Origin: Castellaniella sp035707805
GTDB lineage: Bacteria; Pseudomonadota; Gammaproteobacteria; Burkholderiales; Burkholderiaceae_B
DNA: 64,000 nt
Direction: 5' to 3'
Assembly: GCA_035707805.1 (NCBI GenBank)
Contig: DASSTS010000029.1
Location: 3,563 to 67,562, forward strand
Shown: positions 58,058-64,000 of the stretch, piece after piece
Layout of the letters: the number at the start of each line of letters is the position of its first letter
How positions within the stretch are numbered: the first letter of the stretch is position 1
Translations under genes and position numbers: made by a program
The notes under the pieces: generated by a model
The model's input: only the letters and a program-made list of their open reading frames with translations
Told to the model about the DNA's origin: nothing
Databases searched by the model: none

Positions 58058-58633
58058 TCAGCCCGCCAGCAGGTCCTGGAGCCAGGCTTGCGCCGTCGCG
58101 GGGGGGACGGGACTTTGGCCCTCGCGCGCGGCCTGTTCGAACCGCGCCTGCATGGCTTGGTCGATCTGCGCGGCGCGCTGGGGCCCGATGGTGGACGGCT
58201 CGATGCCCAGCGACCGGCAGGCCGCCTGGAATCCGGCGCCGCGCGCGGCGGCCGAGCAGTCCAGGCGGGTGGCGAAGTCCACCCCCGACATGGCCTGGCT
58301 GGAGGTCTGCGCCATGTCCAGGGCCTGCGCGACGGTGCGCGAGGCCAGGGGCTTGCCGGGACTGGGTTCCAGCCCGAGCTCGCGGGCCACGGCGCGGGCG
58401 ATGCCGATGCCGTAGGCCTGGCCGAGGGCCTCGGTGAACATGCGGGTCGTGTCCACGTCGGGCTCGACCCAGGCGACGCTGCGCCCGCCGGGGCTGGCGC
58501 CGACGCCCAGGACCTGCATGGACTGGCCGGACACGGAAATGCAGACGGCCTCCGCCCCGTGGGCGGCCGTCTCGAAATGTTCCAGGCTCGGCCCCCGCGA
58601 CAGAGGCAAGGAAGTGGACAGATTGGAGTTCAT
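58058..58633 (-). CDS. T3SS-regulon protein next to the ECF sigma gene (possible secreted anti-sigma, BtrA/BspR-like)
   Basis: 191 residues from the ATG at 58633. The N-terminus is serine/asparagine-rich (NSNLSTSLPLSRGPSLEHFE), as in T3SS substrates. The remainder is mixed, with VCISVSGQSMQVLGVGASPGGRSVAWVEPDVDTTRMFTEALGQAYGIGIARAVA and a helical C-terminus. A very good Hrp-box-like promoter lies 60 bases upstream. In Bordetella, BtrA (BspR) is a T3SS-secreted antagonist of BtrS. Size and neighbourhood fit that role, but I cannot prove homology, so it may also be an effector. Confidence 0.6.
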   Translation of the reverse strand: MNSNLSTSLPLSRGPSLEHFETAAHGAEAVCISVSGQSMQVLGVGASPGGRSVAWVEPDVDTTRMFTEALGQAYGIGIARAVARELGLEPSPGKPLASRTVAQALDMAQTSSQAMSGVDFATRLDCSAAARGAGFQAACRSLGIEPSTIGPQRAAQIDQAMQARFEQAAREGQSPVPPATAQAWLQDLLAG

Positions 58634-58693
58634 AAATGGTCGGTTCGAGCAGCTGCGGCGGCGGACCACCCTCGCAAAGTCGGGTTTAGCGAC

Positions 58694-58721
58694 TGAGTAA
58701 CCAGAGTACAGGAAAGGTTCC
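58694..58721 (-). promoter_or_regulatory. ECF/Hrp-box-like promoter before the BtrA-like gene
   Basis: On the minus strand, GGAACC, a 16-base spacer, then TACTCA, ending 60 bases before the ATG at 58633. Both hexamers are identical to those before the SopB-like effector. It places the putative anti-sigma gene under the regulon it may control. Confidence 0.72.
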
Positions 58722-58784
58722 GGCAAGGATGTGTCTCAAATTTGACGTCGGTGTCGTTTGCTTGCAAAACAGAAGGGGGGCGCC

Positions 58785-60290
58785 ATGATGGACGGCCTGG
58801 CGGCGGGCCGCCGCATCGGACTCGAACTGGAAATGGGCGTGGTGCGCGTCGCCGACGGCCGCAGCCACGCCGTGCAGCGGTATTTCGAGGCGCTGGCCGT
58901 CCTGAAGCAGGCGCGCGGCCTGCGGCCCGCGCGCCGGCTCATCGGCGATCGCCTGGCGGGGCTGGGCACGCCCGAGGGCGAGAGCGGCCTGGACAATGGT
59001 TACAACCTGCTGGAGACGGCCTTCGCGCCCATCGACGGGGGCCCCGGGGCGCTGGACCGCCTGGCCGCCGGCGTGCTGCGGGAGCTGCGCGAGGCGGAAC
59101 AGGCGCTGGCCGCCGAAGGCGCGGCCTTGCTGAATGCGTCCCAGCATCCGGACTGCCCGCTGGATCCCGGCTGGTACGCGGGCGCGCGCGTGGATCGGCC
59201 CATCTATCGCGAACTGGCCGGCTATCGCGGCTGGCGGCATCGCGTGGGCATCGACGCCAAGGCGCAGAACGGCCCCTGCACCTCGGTGCCGGTCGCGCAG
59301 GCCGCGCGCGCCCTCAATGCCATGCTGGCCCTGTCGCCCGCCCTGATCGCACTGTTCGCCAACAGTCCGCTCGAATCGGGCCGCGAGACCGGCCTGAAGG
59401 AAAACCGCCTGACGATGTGGGACCGCATGTTCCGCGACGCCCGCTTTCCGGGCGACCACTACCTGCAGCGCCTGCCGCAGCAGCCCTTTCGCGACCTGGG
59501 GGATCATTACCGGTGGATGTTCGGGTCCGGGACGGCGTCGCGCGCCCTGCCGCTGGAATTGGGGCAGGGCTACAAGTCCGTCACCCCGATCTATCTGAAG
59601 GGAGACCCGCCGCTGTCGGAATTCCTGCGATCCTCCGGCTGGGACGGGCGCAGCGGCGGCGCCCTGGGGCCGGCGGTCCGCCTGCTGCCCCAGGGCGCCT
59701 ATTTCACCTACGCCCAGTATGCCCATTTCCTGGACGCCCGCTGGCGCTACCGCGTGGAACGCGAGCCCGAACTGGACGCGCTGCTGCGGGCCTGGGACCA
59801 GCCCGACGGGCTGGAGGCCCTGCTGCAGGACTGCGGCGCCGAGGGTTACATCGAGGGCCGCGCGCCCGGCGCGGTCTTCGCCGACGCGCAGCTGCTGGCG
59901 GAGGCCGGGCCGGCCGTGGCCTCCAGCGCGCCCATTGCGCCGTCCGCCGTGCAGCTGGGCCTGCTGAGCCGGCTGGACGATGCCGAGCGCCTGTGGCGGG
60001 ACTGGGGCTGGGAACGGCTGCGCGGCCTGCGCGCCGTGGCGATCCGCGACGCCCTGGACGACGATCGCGTGCGCGCGCTGGCCGACGAGGTGCTGGACAT
60101 CGCGCGCTGCGGCCTGCCGCCGGCCGAGCGCCACTGGCTGGACTATGCCGAACACGCGGTGCGGACACGGCGCACCGGGGCGGACCGGCTGCTGGAGCTC
60201 TGGCGCGACGAGGCGGGCCGGCCCGACCGCCTGGCCCGGGTCTGCGAGCGGCGCCGCGTCTGCGCTATTGCGCCGCCGTTTCGCGTATGA
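58785..60290 (+). CDS. Glutamate-cysteine ligase-like protein (GCS2 family)
   Basis: 501 residues from the ATG at 58785 (AAGGGGGG upstream); an upstream in-frame start at 58758 is less likely. RRIGLELEMGVVRV, YNLLETAFAPIDGG, LLNASQHPDCPLD and YRWMFGSGTASRALPLELG fit the glutamate-cysteine ligase/carboxylate-amine ligase superfamily, which joins glutamate to an amine with ATP. It starts just before the BtrV-like gene on the same strand, so the two may share a transcript. Its role in a T3SS regulatory cluster is unclear; glutathione synthesis or a related peptide bond is possible. Confidence 0.7.
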   Translation: MMDGLAAGRRIGLELEMGVVRVADGRSHAVQRYFEALAVLKQARGLRPARRLIGDRLAGLGTPEGESGLDNGYNLLETAFAPIDGGPGALDRLAAGVLRELREAEQALAAEGAALLNASQHPDCPLDPGWYAGARVDRPIYRELAGYRGWRHRVGIDAKAQNGPCTSVPVAQAARALNAMLALSPALIALFANSPLESGRETGLKENRLTMWDRMFRDARFPGDHYLQRLPQQPFRDLGDHYRWMFGSGTASRALPLELGQGYKSVTPIYLKGDPPLSEFLRSSGWDGRSGGALGPAVRLLPQGAYFTYAQYAHFLDARWRYRVEREPELDALLRAWDQPDGLEALLQDCGAEGYIEGRAPGAVFADAQLLAEAGPAVASSAPIAPSAVQLGLLSRLDDAERLWRDWGWERLRGLRAVAIRDALDDDRVRALADEVLDIARCGLPPAERHWLDYAEHAVRTRRTGADRLLELWRDEAGRPDRLARVCERRRVCAIAPPFRV

Positions 60291-60324
60291 TGGAGACCGG
60301 TTTATCTGTCCGTCCCAGCCTGCC

Positions 60325-60660
60325 ATGCCCTTTGCCATCGACAAGTCCGGATCCGCGCTCATCTTCCAGCCCGAAGGCCAGGTCAACAGCGCCAACGCGG
60401 CCGCCTTCGAGGCGGATCTCATGGCGCAGGTCGACAAGGGCGAACACCAGATCGTCCTGGACCTGCAGCGCCTGGACTATATCTCCAGCGCCGGCCTTCG
60501 GGTCGTCCTGCTGCTGGCCAAGAAACTCAAGCAGCTCGGCGGCGCGCTGATCCTGTGCGACATCCAGCCCAATGTGCGCGAGGTCTTCGAGATCAGCGGC
60601 TTTCTCGCCATCCTGAAAGTCTGCGACACGCGCGCGCAGGCCCTGGCCACGCTGGGCTGA
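60325..60660 (+). CDS. btrV: Anti-sigma factor antagonist, STAS domain (BtrV/RsbV-like)
   Basis: 111 residues, the size of a single STAS domain. The conserved block IVLDLQRLDYISSAGLRVVLLLAKKL carries the phosphorylatable serine at position 54 or 55. RsbV-like proteins are phosphorylated by RsbW-type kinases and dephosphorylated by PP2C phosphatases. In Bordetella, BtrV is needed for type III secretion. The kinase and phosphatase genes lie at the other side of the T3SS cluster, 37 and 41 kb away, so the switch is split by the apparatus genes. Confidence 0.88.
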   Translation: MPFAIDKSGSALIFQPEGQVNSANAAAFEADLMAQVDKGEHQIVLDLQRLDYISSAGLRVVLLLAKKLKQLGGALILCDIQPNVREVFEISGFLAILKVCDTRAQALATLG

Positions 60661-60703
60661 TCCGCGCCGTTTGCCGCGCCCGTCACAGGCGCGGGTCCCT
60701 TCA

Positions 60704-62131
60704 TCAGCATTCCACGACGTTCACCGCCAGCCCGCCGCGCGAGGTCTCCTTATATTGGGACTTCATGTCGGCGCCGGTCTGGCGCATGGTCTCGATCACC
60801 ATGTCCAGGGTGACGTGGTGCTTGCCGTTGCCATGCAGCGCCAGCCGCGAGGCGTTGATCGCCTTGTTGCCGCCCATGGCGTTGCGCTCGATGCAGGGGA
60901 TCTGCACCAGCCCGCCCACCGGGTCGCAGGTCAGGCCCAGATTGTGTTCCATGCCGATCTCGGCGGCGTTCTCGATCTGCGCCACGGTGCCGCCCAGCAC
61001 GGCCGTCAGGCCCGCGGCCGCCATGGAACAGGCCACCCCGACCTCGCCCTGGCAGCCGACCTCGGCGCCCGAGATCGAGGCGTTCTCCTTGTACAGAAAG
61101 CCGATGGCCGCCGCCGTCAGCAGGAAATCCACCACACCGTCCTCCGACCAGCCCGGAATGAAGGTGCGGTAGTAGCGCAGCACGGCCGGCAGCAGGCCCG
61201 AGGCGCCGTTGGTGGGCGCCGTCACGACGCGGCCGCTGGCGGCGTTTTCCTCGTTGACCGCCATCGCGTACAGATTGACCCAGTCCATGGCGAACATGAC
61301 GTCGTCCGGATTCACGGGGGCGGGCGCCCGCGTGCAGCCGGGCTCGCGGGCGCGCGATTTCGACAGCAATTCCTGGTAGAGGGCCGGTGCGCGGCGCTTG
61401 ACCTTCAGGCCGCCGGGCAGGATCTCGTCGCCGAAGGCGCCCTGCAGGCCGCAGCCCCGGTCGATCGCGTCGTCCATCACCCGCGCGATGCGCAGCACGC
61501 CCGCGCGGACCTCCTCGGCCGGGCGCATCGTGACCTCGTTGGCCATCATCAGCTCGGCGATGCTGAGCCCGTGGCGCGCGCACTGGTCCATCAGCTCGGC
61601 CGCGTGCGTGAAGGGGTAGGGCATGGGTTCGTGCTCGGGCACCGTCTCGTCGGTCTCGATGCTGTCCAGCGCCCGGATGAAGCCGCCCCCGATGGACACA
61701 TAGCGCTCGTCCAGCAGAGTGCCGCCCTGCGCATCGAGCGCGATGAACCGCATGCCGTTGGGGTGTTCCGGCAGCGGCTGGACCCGGCCGGAAAAGACGG
61801 TCTCGGGATCGAAGGAAATGGTGTGCCGGCGCCAGATCGTCAGGCGGCGGTCGCGCGTCACCGCGCCCACCAGCCCGCCGATGGCCGCGGGATCCACGGT
61901 GTCGGGCGCCTCGCCCATGAGTCCCAGCATGATGCCCATGTCGGTGCGGTGTCCCGCGCCGGTCTCGGCCAGCGAACCATACAGGTGGATGGACAGGCGG
62001 TCCACCTGGTCCAGCAGCCCGCGCGCGTTCAGATTGCGGGCAAAATTGCGGGCGGCGCGCATGGGCCCCACCGTGTGCGAACTGGATGGGCCGATGCCGA
62101 TCTTGAAGATGTCGAAGACGGACAGAGCCAT
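60704..62131 (-). CDS. sdaA: L-serine ammonia-lyase (iron-sulfur type)
   Basis: 475 residues from the ATG at 62131, with GGAGG seven bases upstream. It deaminates L-serine to pyruvate. The N-terminal beta domain has DIFKIGIGPSSSHTVGPMRAARNF. The C-terminal alpha domain has NGASGLLPAVLRYY, VGVACSMAAAGLTAVLGGT and NLGLTCDPVGGLVQIPCIERNAMG, with the three cysteines of the [4Fe-4S] cluster. It is divergent from an AraC-type regulator, with repeated DNA motifs between them. Confidence 0.95.
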   Translation of the reverse strand: MALSVFDIFKIGIGPSSSHTVGPMRAARNFARNLNARGLLDQVDRLSIHLYGSLAETGAGHRTDMGIMLGLMGEAPDTVDPAAIGGLVGAVTRDRRLTIWRRHTISFDPETVFSGRVQPLPEHPNGMRFIALDAQGGTLLDERYVSIGGGFIRALDSIETDETVPEHEPMPYPFTHAAELMDQCARHGLSIAELMMANEVTMRPAEEVRAGVLRIARVMDDAIDRGCGLQGAFGDEILPGGLKVKRRAPALYQELLSKSRAREPGCTRAPAPVNPDDVMFAMDWVNLYAMAVNEENAASGRVVTAPTNGASGLLPAVLRYYRTFIPGWSEDGVVDFLLTAAAIGFLYKENASISGAEVGCQGEVGVACSMAAAGLTAVLGGTVAQIENAAEIGMEHNLGLTCDPVGGLVQIPCIERNAMGGNKAINASRLALHGNGKHHVTLDMVIETMRQTGADMKSQYKETSRGGLAVNVVEC

Positions 62132-62236
62132 GATCGTCCTCCGGAAAAAATTGACGGCGGGGCCTGGCCGGGCGTCGTCGCGCGCCCTAGCGGGCCCCTC
62201 ATGGTTCCAGATTCTATTGATTTGGCGGAATCTTGA

Positions 62237-62257
62237 TTGAATCAAAGCGACATTCAT
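62237..62257 (+). promoter_or_regulatory. Putative regulator site 1 (sdaA-araC intergenic)
   Basis: The core TGAATCAAAGCGACATTCA lies about 106 bases upstream of the sdaA start. It is the best-defined copy of a motif that occurs three times in the intergenic region, 96 and 30 bases apart. It probably binds the adjacent AraC-type regulator. Confidence 0.55.
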
Positions 62258-62332
62258 CAGGTATTCTTATGTCATCGGATCCCTGGTGCCTGGAATGTGC
62301 CTGCTCATGCGGGTTTGGCGCTTTGATACGAA

Positions 62333-62353
62333 TTGAATAAAAGCGACGTTCAA
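62333..62353 (+). promoter_or_regulatory. Putative regulator site 2 (sdaA-araC intergenic)
   Basis: TGAATAAAAGCGACGTTCA is the second copy of the motif. It contains a possible TTG start of the regulator gene, so if the downstream ATG is used, this site lies in the promoter or leader of that gene. Confidence 0.5.
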
Positions 62354-62362
62354 GCCTTAAAA

Positions 62363-62383
62363 ATGAATTCAAACGACATTCAT
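62363..62383 (+). promoter_or_regulatory. Putative regulator site 3, overlapping the araC start
   Basis: TGAATTCAAACGACATTCA is the third copy and includes the preferred ATG of the regulator gene. Sites 2 and 3 are 30 bases apart, about three helical turns, so a dimer could bind both on one face. Confidence 0.5.
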
Positions 62384-63388
62384 TCCATCCGGGCCGGACT
62401 GCAGGCCCATATATCCGTCCGCCTGGGCTTCGTGCTGATGCCGCAGTTCGCCATGGGGGCGTTCGCCGCCTTCACCGATCTGCTGGGCCTGCTGGATTCC
62501 CAGACCGACACCCTGGGCCCGTGCTCGTGGGAGGTCGTGGCCGACACCCTGATTCCGGTGCGTTCCGCCAGCGGCGTCCAGGTGGTGCCCACCGACCTGC
62601 TGGGCGACCCCCTGCGTTTCGACTACATCGTGGTGGTCGGCGGCCTCCAGGCCCCGGCGGATCCCGCCCGCCCGGGCCTGCTCGCCTGGCTGCGCCAGGC
62701 GGCGCGCGGCGGCCGCCACCTGGCGGCCCTGTGCAACGGCGTCTTCGCCCTGGCCCAGGCCGGCGTGGCGTCCGGCTACCGCCTGTGCATCGGCGGCCAC
62801 CTGTATCGCGATTTCATCGAACGCCATCCGGCCTGGCCGCCTGACCGGCTGGTGACCGACCGTCCCGCCGTCTTCGACCGGCGCCGCATCAGCTGCGCCG
62901 GCGGCCCCGCCGTCACCGACGTGGCCGTCCGCATCCTCGCCCGCCACCTGCCCCGGGCCGATATCCAGCGCGCCCTGCGCCTGCTGCAGATCGAGGCCGG
63001 CGAACCCCACAGCCAGGTACAGCCGCCGCCCCCCGGCGTGCCCGCCGACAGCCCGCCGGCCCTGCGCCGCGCCGTCCTGCTGATCCAGCAATACGCCGGC
63101 CAGGGCCTCAGCCTGGCCGAACTTTCCAGCCGCCTGGGCCTGTCGCCCCGCCAGTTGCAGCGCCTGTTCCGCCAGCACCTGGGCACCACGCCCCAGGCCC
63201 ACGCCCGCACCGTGCGCCTGCGCCTGGCTGCCTGGATGCTGCGCCAGACGGACAAGAGCATCGCCGCCGTGGCCTCCGACTGCGGGTTCGCAGACGCCGC
63301 GCACATGGGCCGGGCCTTTCGCGCCGAGTACGGCAGCAGCCCCGGCGCCTGGCGCCGCCAGGCCGATCCCCAGGAAAACACCGTATAA
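62363..63388 (+). CDS. GlxA-family AraC-type transcriptional regulator
   Basis: 341 residues from the ATG at 62363; a TTG at 62333 would add ten. The N-terminal half is a DJ-1/PfpI-like domain with LCNGVFALAQAGVASG, a cysteine-elbow motif usually used for ligand binding rather than catalysis. The C-terminal half is an AraC helix-turn-helix (LSLAELSSRLGLSPRQLQRLFRQHLGTTPQAHARTVRLRLAAWMLRQTDKSIAAVASDCGFADAAHMGRAFRAEYGSSPGAWR). It is divergent from sdaA and shares an operator-like region with it, so it probably controls serine or amino-acid catabolism. Confidence 0.88.
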   Translation: MNSNDIHSIRAGLQAHISVRLGFVLMPQFAMGAFAAFTDLLGLLDSQTDTLGPCSWEVVADTLIPVRSASGVQVVPTDLLGDPLRFDYIVVVGGLQAPADPARPGLLAWLRQAARGGRHLAALCNGVFALAQAGVASGYRLCIGGHLYRDFIERHPAWPPDRLVTDRPAVFDRRRISCAGGPAVTDVAVRILARHLPRADIQRALRLLQIEAGEPHSQVQPPPPGVPADSPPALRRAVLLIQQYAGQGLSLAELSSRLGLSPRQLQRLFRQHLGTTPQAHARTVRLRLAAWMLRQTDKSIAAVASDCGFADAAHMGRAFRAEYGSSPGAWRRQADPQENTV

Positions 63389-63389
63389 T
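63384..63389 (+). promoter_or_regulatory. -10 promoter element for tRNA-Leu
   Basis: A perfect TATAAT overlaps the stop codon of the AraC-type gene, 41 bases before the tRNA. The -35 region is poor. Confidence 0.5.
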
Positions 63390-63402
63390 GGCGGTCCATT
63401 TC

Positions 63403-63425
63403 CGGGACGGCGCTCTGCCGTCCCG
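63403..63425 (+). terminator. Hairpin between the AraC-type gene and tRNA-Leu
   Basis: CGGGACGGC, loop GCTCT, GCCGTCCCG: a perfect 9-base stem. It may terminate the AraC-type transcript or be removed with the tRNA leader; no T-run is present. Confidence 0.35.
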
Positions 63426-63430
63426 ACCCT

Positions 63431-63515
63431 GCCCGGGTGGTGAAATTGGTAGACGCAGGGGACTCAAAATCCCCCGCCGCAAGGCGTGCCGGTTCGATTC
63501 CGGCCCCGGGCACCA
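63431..63515 (+). tRNA. tRNA-Leu (anticodon CAA)
   Basis: 85 bases with CCA encoded. The acceptor stem is GCCCGGG/CCCGGGC, followed by a D arm, and an anticodon stem GGGGA/TCCCC with loop CTCAAAA and anticodon CAA at 63465-63467. A long variable arm (type II) and a T arm with GGTTCGATTCC complete the cloverleaf. It reads UUG leucine codons. Confidence 0.97.
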
Positions 63516-63767
63516 TTGTCTCAAATGCCAAGTTCTGGCATGTCGAAATGGGCGTGCCAACGCTTCGCGACCTCGTGGCGTGAAATGCCGGACGCGGCCT
63601 TCCAGATCTTTGCTGGCCTAGTTCAAGCGCAATGAGATCTCCAGTAGCGTCGCACCTGCGGCACCACCCAAGTGCAGTTCGCGTTACACCAAACGCGCAA
63701 TCGCTGCCGGCGAGATCCAGCATTCACGCAACATAATCAGGGACAATCTCATCCCTGAGGAGACCAC
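63516..63767. other. 252-base intergenic stretch after tRNA-Leu
   Basis: No gene, repeat or integrase is seen. It looks less GC-rich than the rest of the window. A small inverted repeat (TGCCA, 5 bases, TGGCA) lies near its left end. The right end should hold the promoter of the VOC-family gene. Confidence 0.5.
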
Positions 63768-64000
63768 ATGCAGGTCAAGCGCATCGTTGCCAACATCCCG
63801 ACGTCCGAGCCATCCGTGGTGGACGAGTTCTACCGGGACATTCTCGGTCTCGATCTCGCGATGGATCACGGTTGGATCCGTACCTATGCGGGTTCAGCCA
63901 CGATGACCGTGCAGATCAGCTTCGCGACCCAAGGTGGCTCTGAGACTCCAGTACCCGATCTTTCTATTGAGGTCGACGATCTTCATGAGGCCTTGCACCG
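63768..64000 (+). CDS. VOC-family (glyoxalase/bleomycin-resistance-like) protein, 5' part
   Basis: The frame is open from the ATG at 63768 to the window edge (77 codons), with GAGGAG upstream. VKRIVANIPTSEPSVVDEFYRDILGLDLAMDHGWIRTYAG and the beta-alpha-beta pattern continuing into VPDLSIEVDDLHEAL are typical of the vicinal oxygen chelate superfamily. The base composition is lower in GC than its neighbours, so the gene could be acquired. Substrate unknown. Confidence 0.8.
   Translation, partial: MQVKRIVANIPTSEPSVVDEFYRDILGLDLAMDHGWIRTYAGSATMTVQISFATQGGSETPVPDLSIEVDDLHEALH

Noticed and set aside
63108..63560. Minus-strand frame containing CPGPESNRHALRRGILSP
   Set aside because: This peptide is a well-known artefact of translating the antisense strand of tRNA-Leu genes. 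The tRNA explains the conservation.
1..64000. CRISPR arrays, insertion sequences, integrases or rRNA genes
   Set aside because: No regularly spaced repeats, transposase or integrase motifs, or rRNA sequence were seen anywhere in the window.

Overview
The window is very GC-rich, densely packed bacterial chromosome. Its centre (about 24.0-58.7 kb) is a complete type III secretion system (T3SS) in the gene order of the Bordetella bsc locus: the sctW-to-sctF block faces leftward, and a long rightward block runs from the Bsp22-like tip genes through translocators, sctI, J, K, L, N, O, P, Q, R, S, T and U to sctC. With the flanking housekeeping genes (ppc, ilvD, nadE, alr, sdaA, a TRAP transporter), this points to a betaproteobacterium of the Alcaligenaceae (Bordetella/Achromobacter relatives). 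The species cannot be named from the sequence.

Layout. 1-2.5 kb: end of a TRAP transporter operon and an EamA permease. 2.5-5.4 kb: ppc. 5.5-10.9 kb: a TonB receptor-ABC importer operon with a Fur-like box, divergent from a Crp/Fnr-type regulator. 10.9-16.0 kb: ilvD, nadE, a flavin monooxygenase-thioesterase pair and an RhtA-like exporter. 16.0-24.0 kb: regulatory left flank with a PP2C phosphatase (BtrU-like), a periplasmic binding protein, a sensor-MFS fusion, alr, a serine-kinase/anti-sigma factor (BtrW-like) and a SecD-head lipoprotein. 24.0-30.7 kb: two large effector genes with CesT-type chaperones, one with a Fic motif and one with a SopB/IpgD phosphatase active site, plus an orphan chaperone. 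30.8-37.2 kb: leftward sctW, chaperone, X, Y, V, D, E-like, F operon. 37.4-42.5 kb: a Bsp22-like remnant, two full Bsp22-like genes, translocators and their chaperones. 42.6-54.2 kb: structural operon to sctC. 54.2-57.3 kb: a third chaperone-effector pair. 57.3-60.7 kb: an ECF sigma factor (BtrS-like), a possible secreted anti-sigma factor, a glutamate-cysteine ligase-like gene and an anti-anti-sigma factor (BtrV-like). 60.7-64.0 kb: sdaA, a GlxA-type AraC regulator, tRNA-Leu(CAA) and the start of a VOC-family gene.

How it fits together. The phosphatase, kinase and antagonist form a partner-switching set scattered around the T3SS genes, and the ECF sigma factor is encoded beside them. A recurring promoter-like element, GGAACC-N16-(T/C)ACTCA, resembles the Hrp box used by HrpL-type ECF sigma factors. 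It lies upstream of the Fic effector operon, the SopB-like effector, the tip/translocator operon (twice) and the gene next to the sigma factor; weaker versions with the same 16-nt spacing precede sctW and the third effector pair. The sequence therefore suggests one ECF-driven regulon covering apparatus, translocators and effectors. The sigma gene itself has a housekeeping-type promoter.

The most notable points are this promoter set, the two effectors with recognisable catalytic motifs that share an N-terminal module, the tandem multiplication of the tip gene with a decayed copy, and a terminator sitting at the start of the structural operon.
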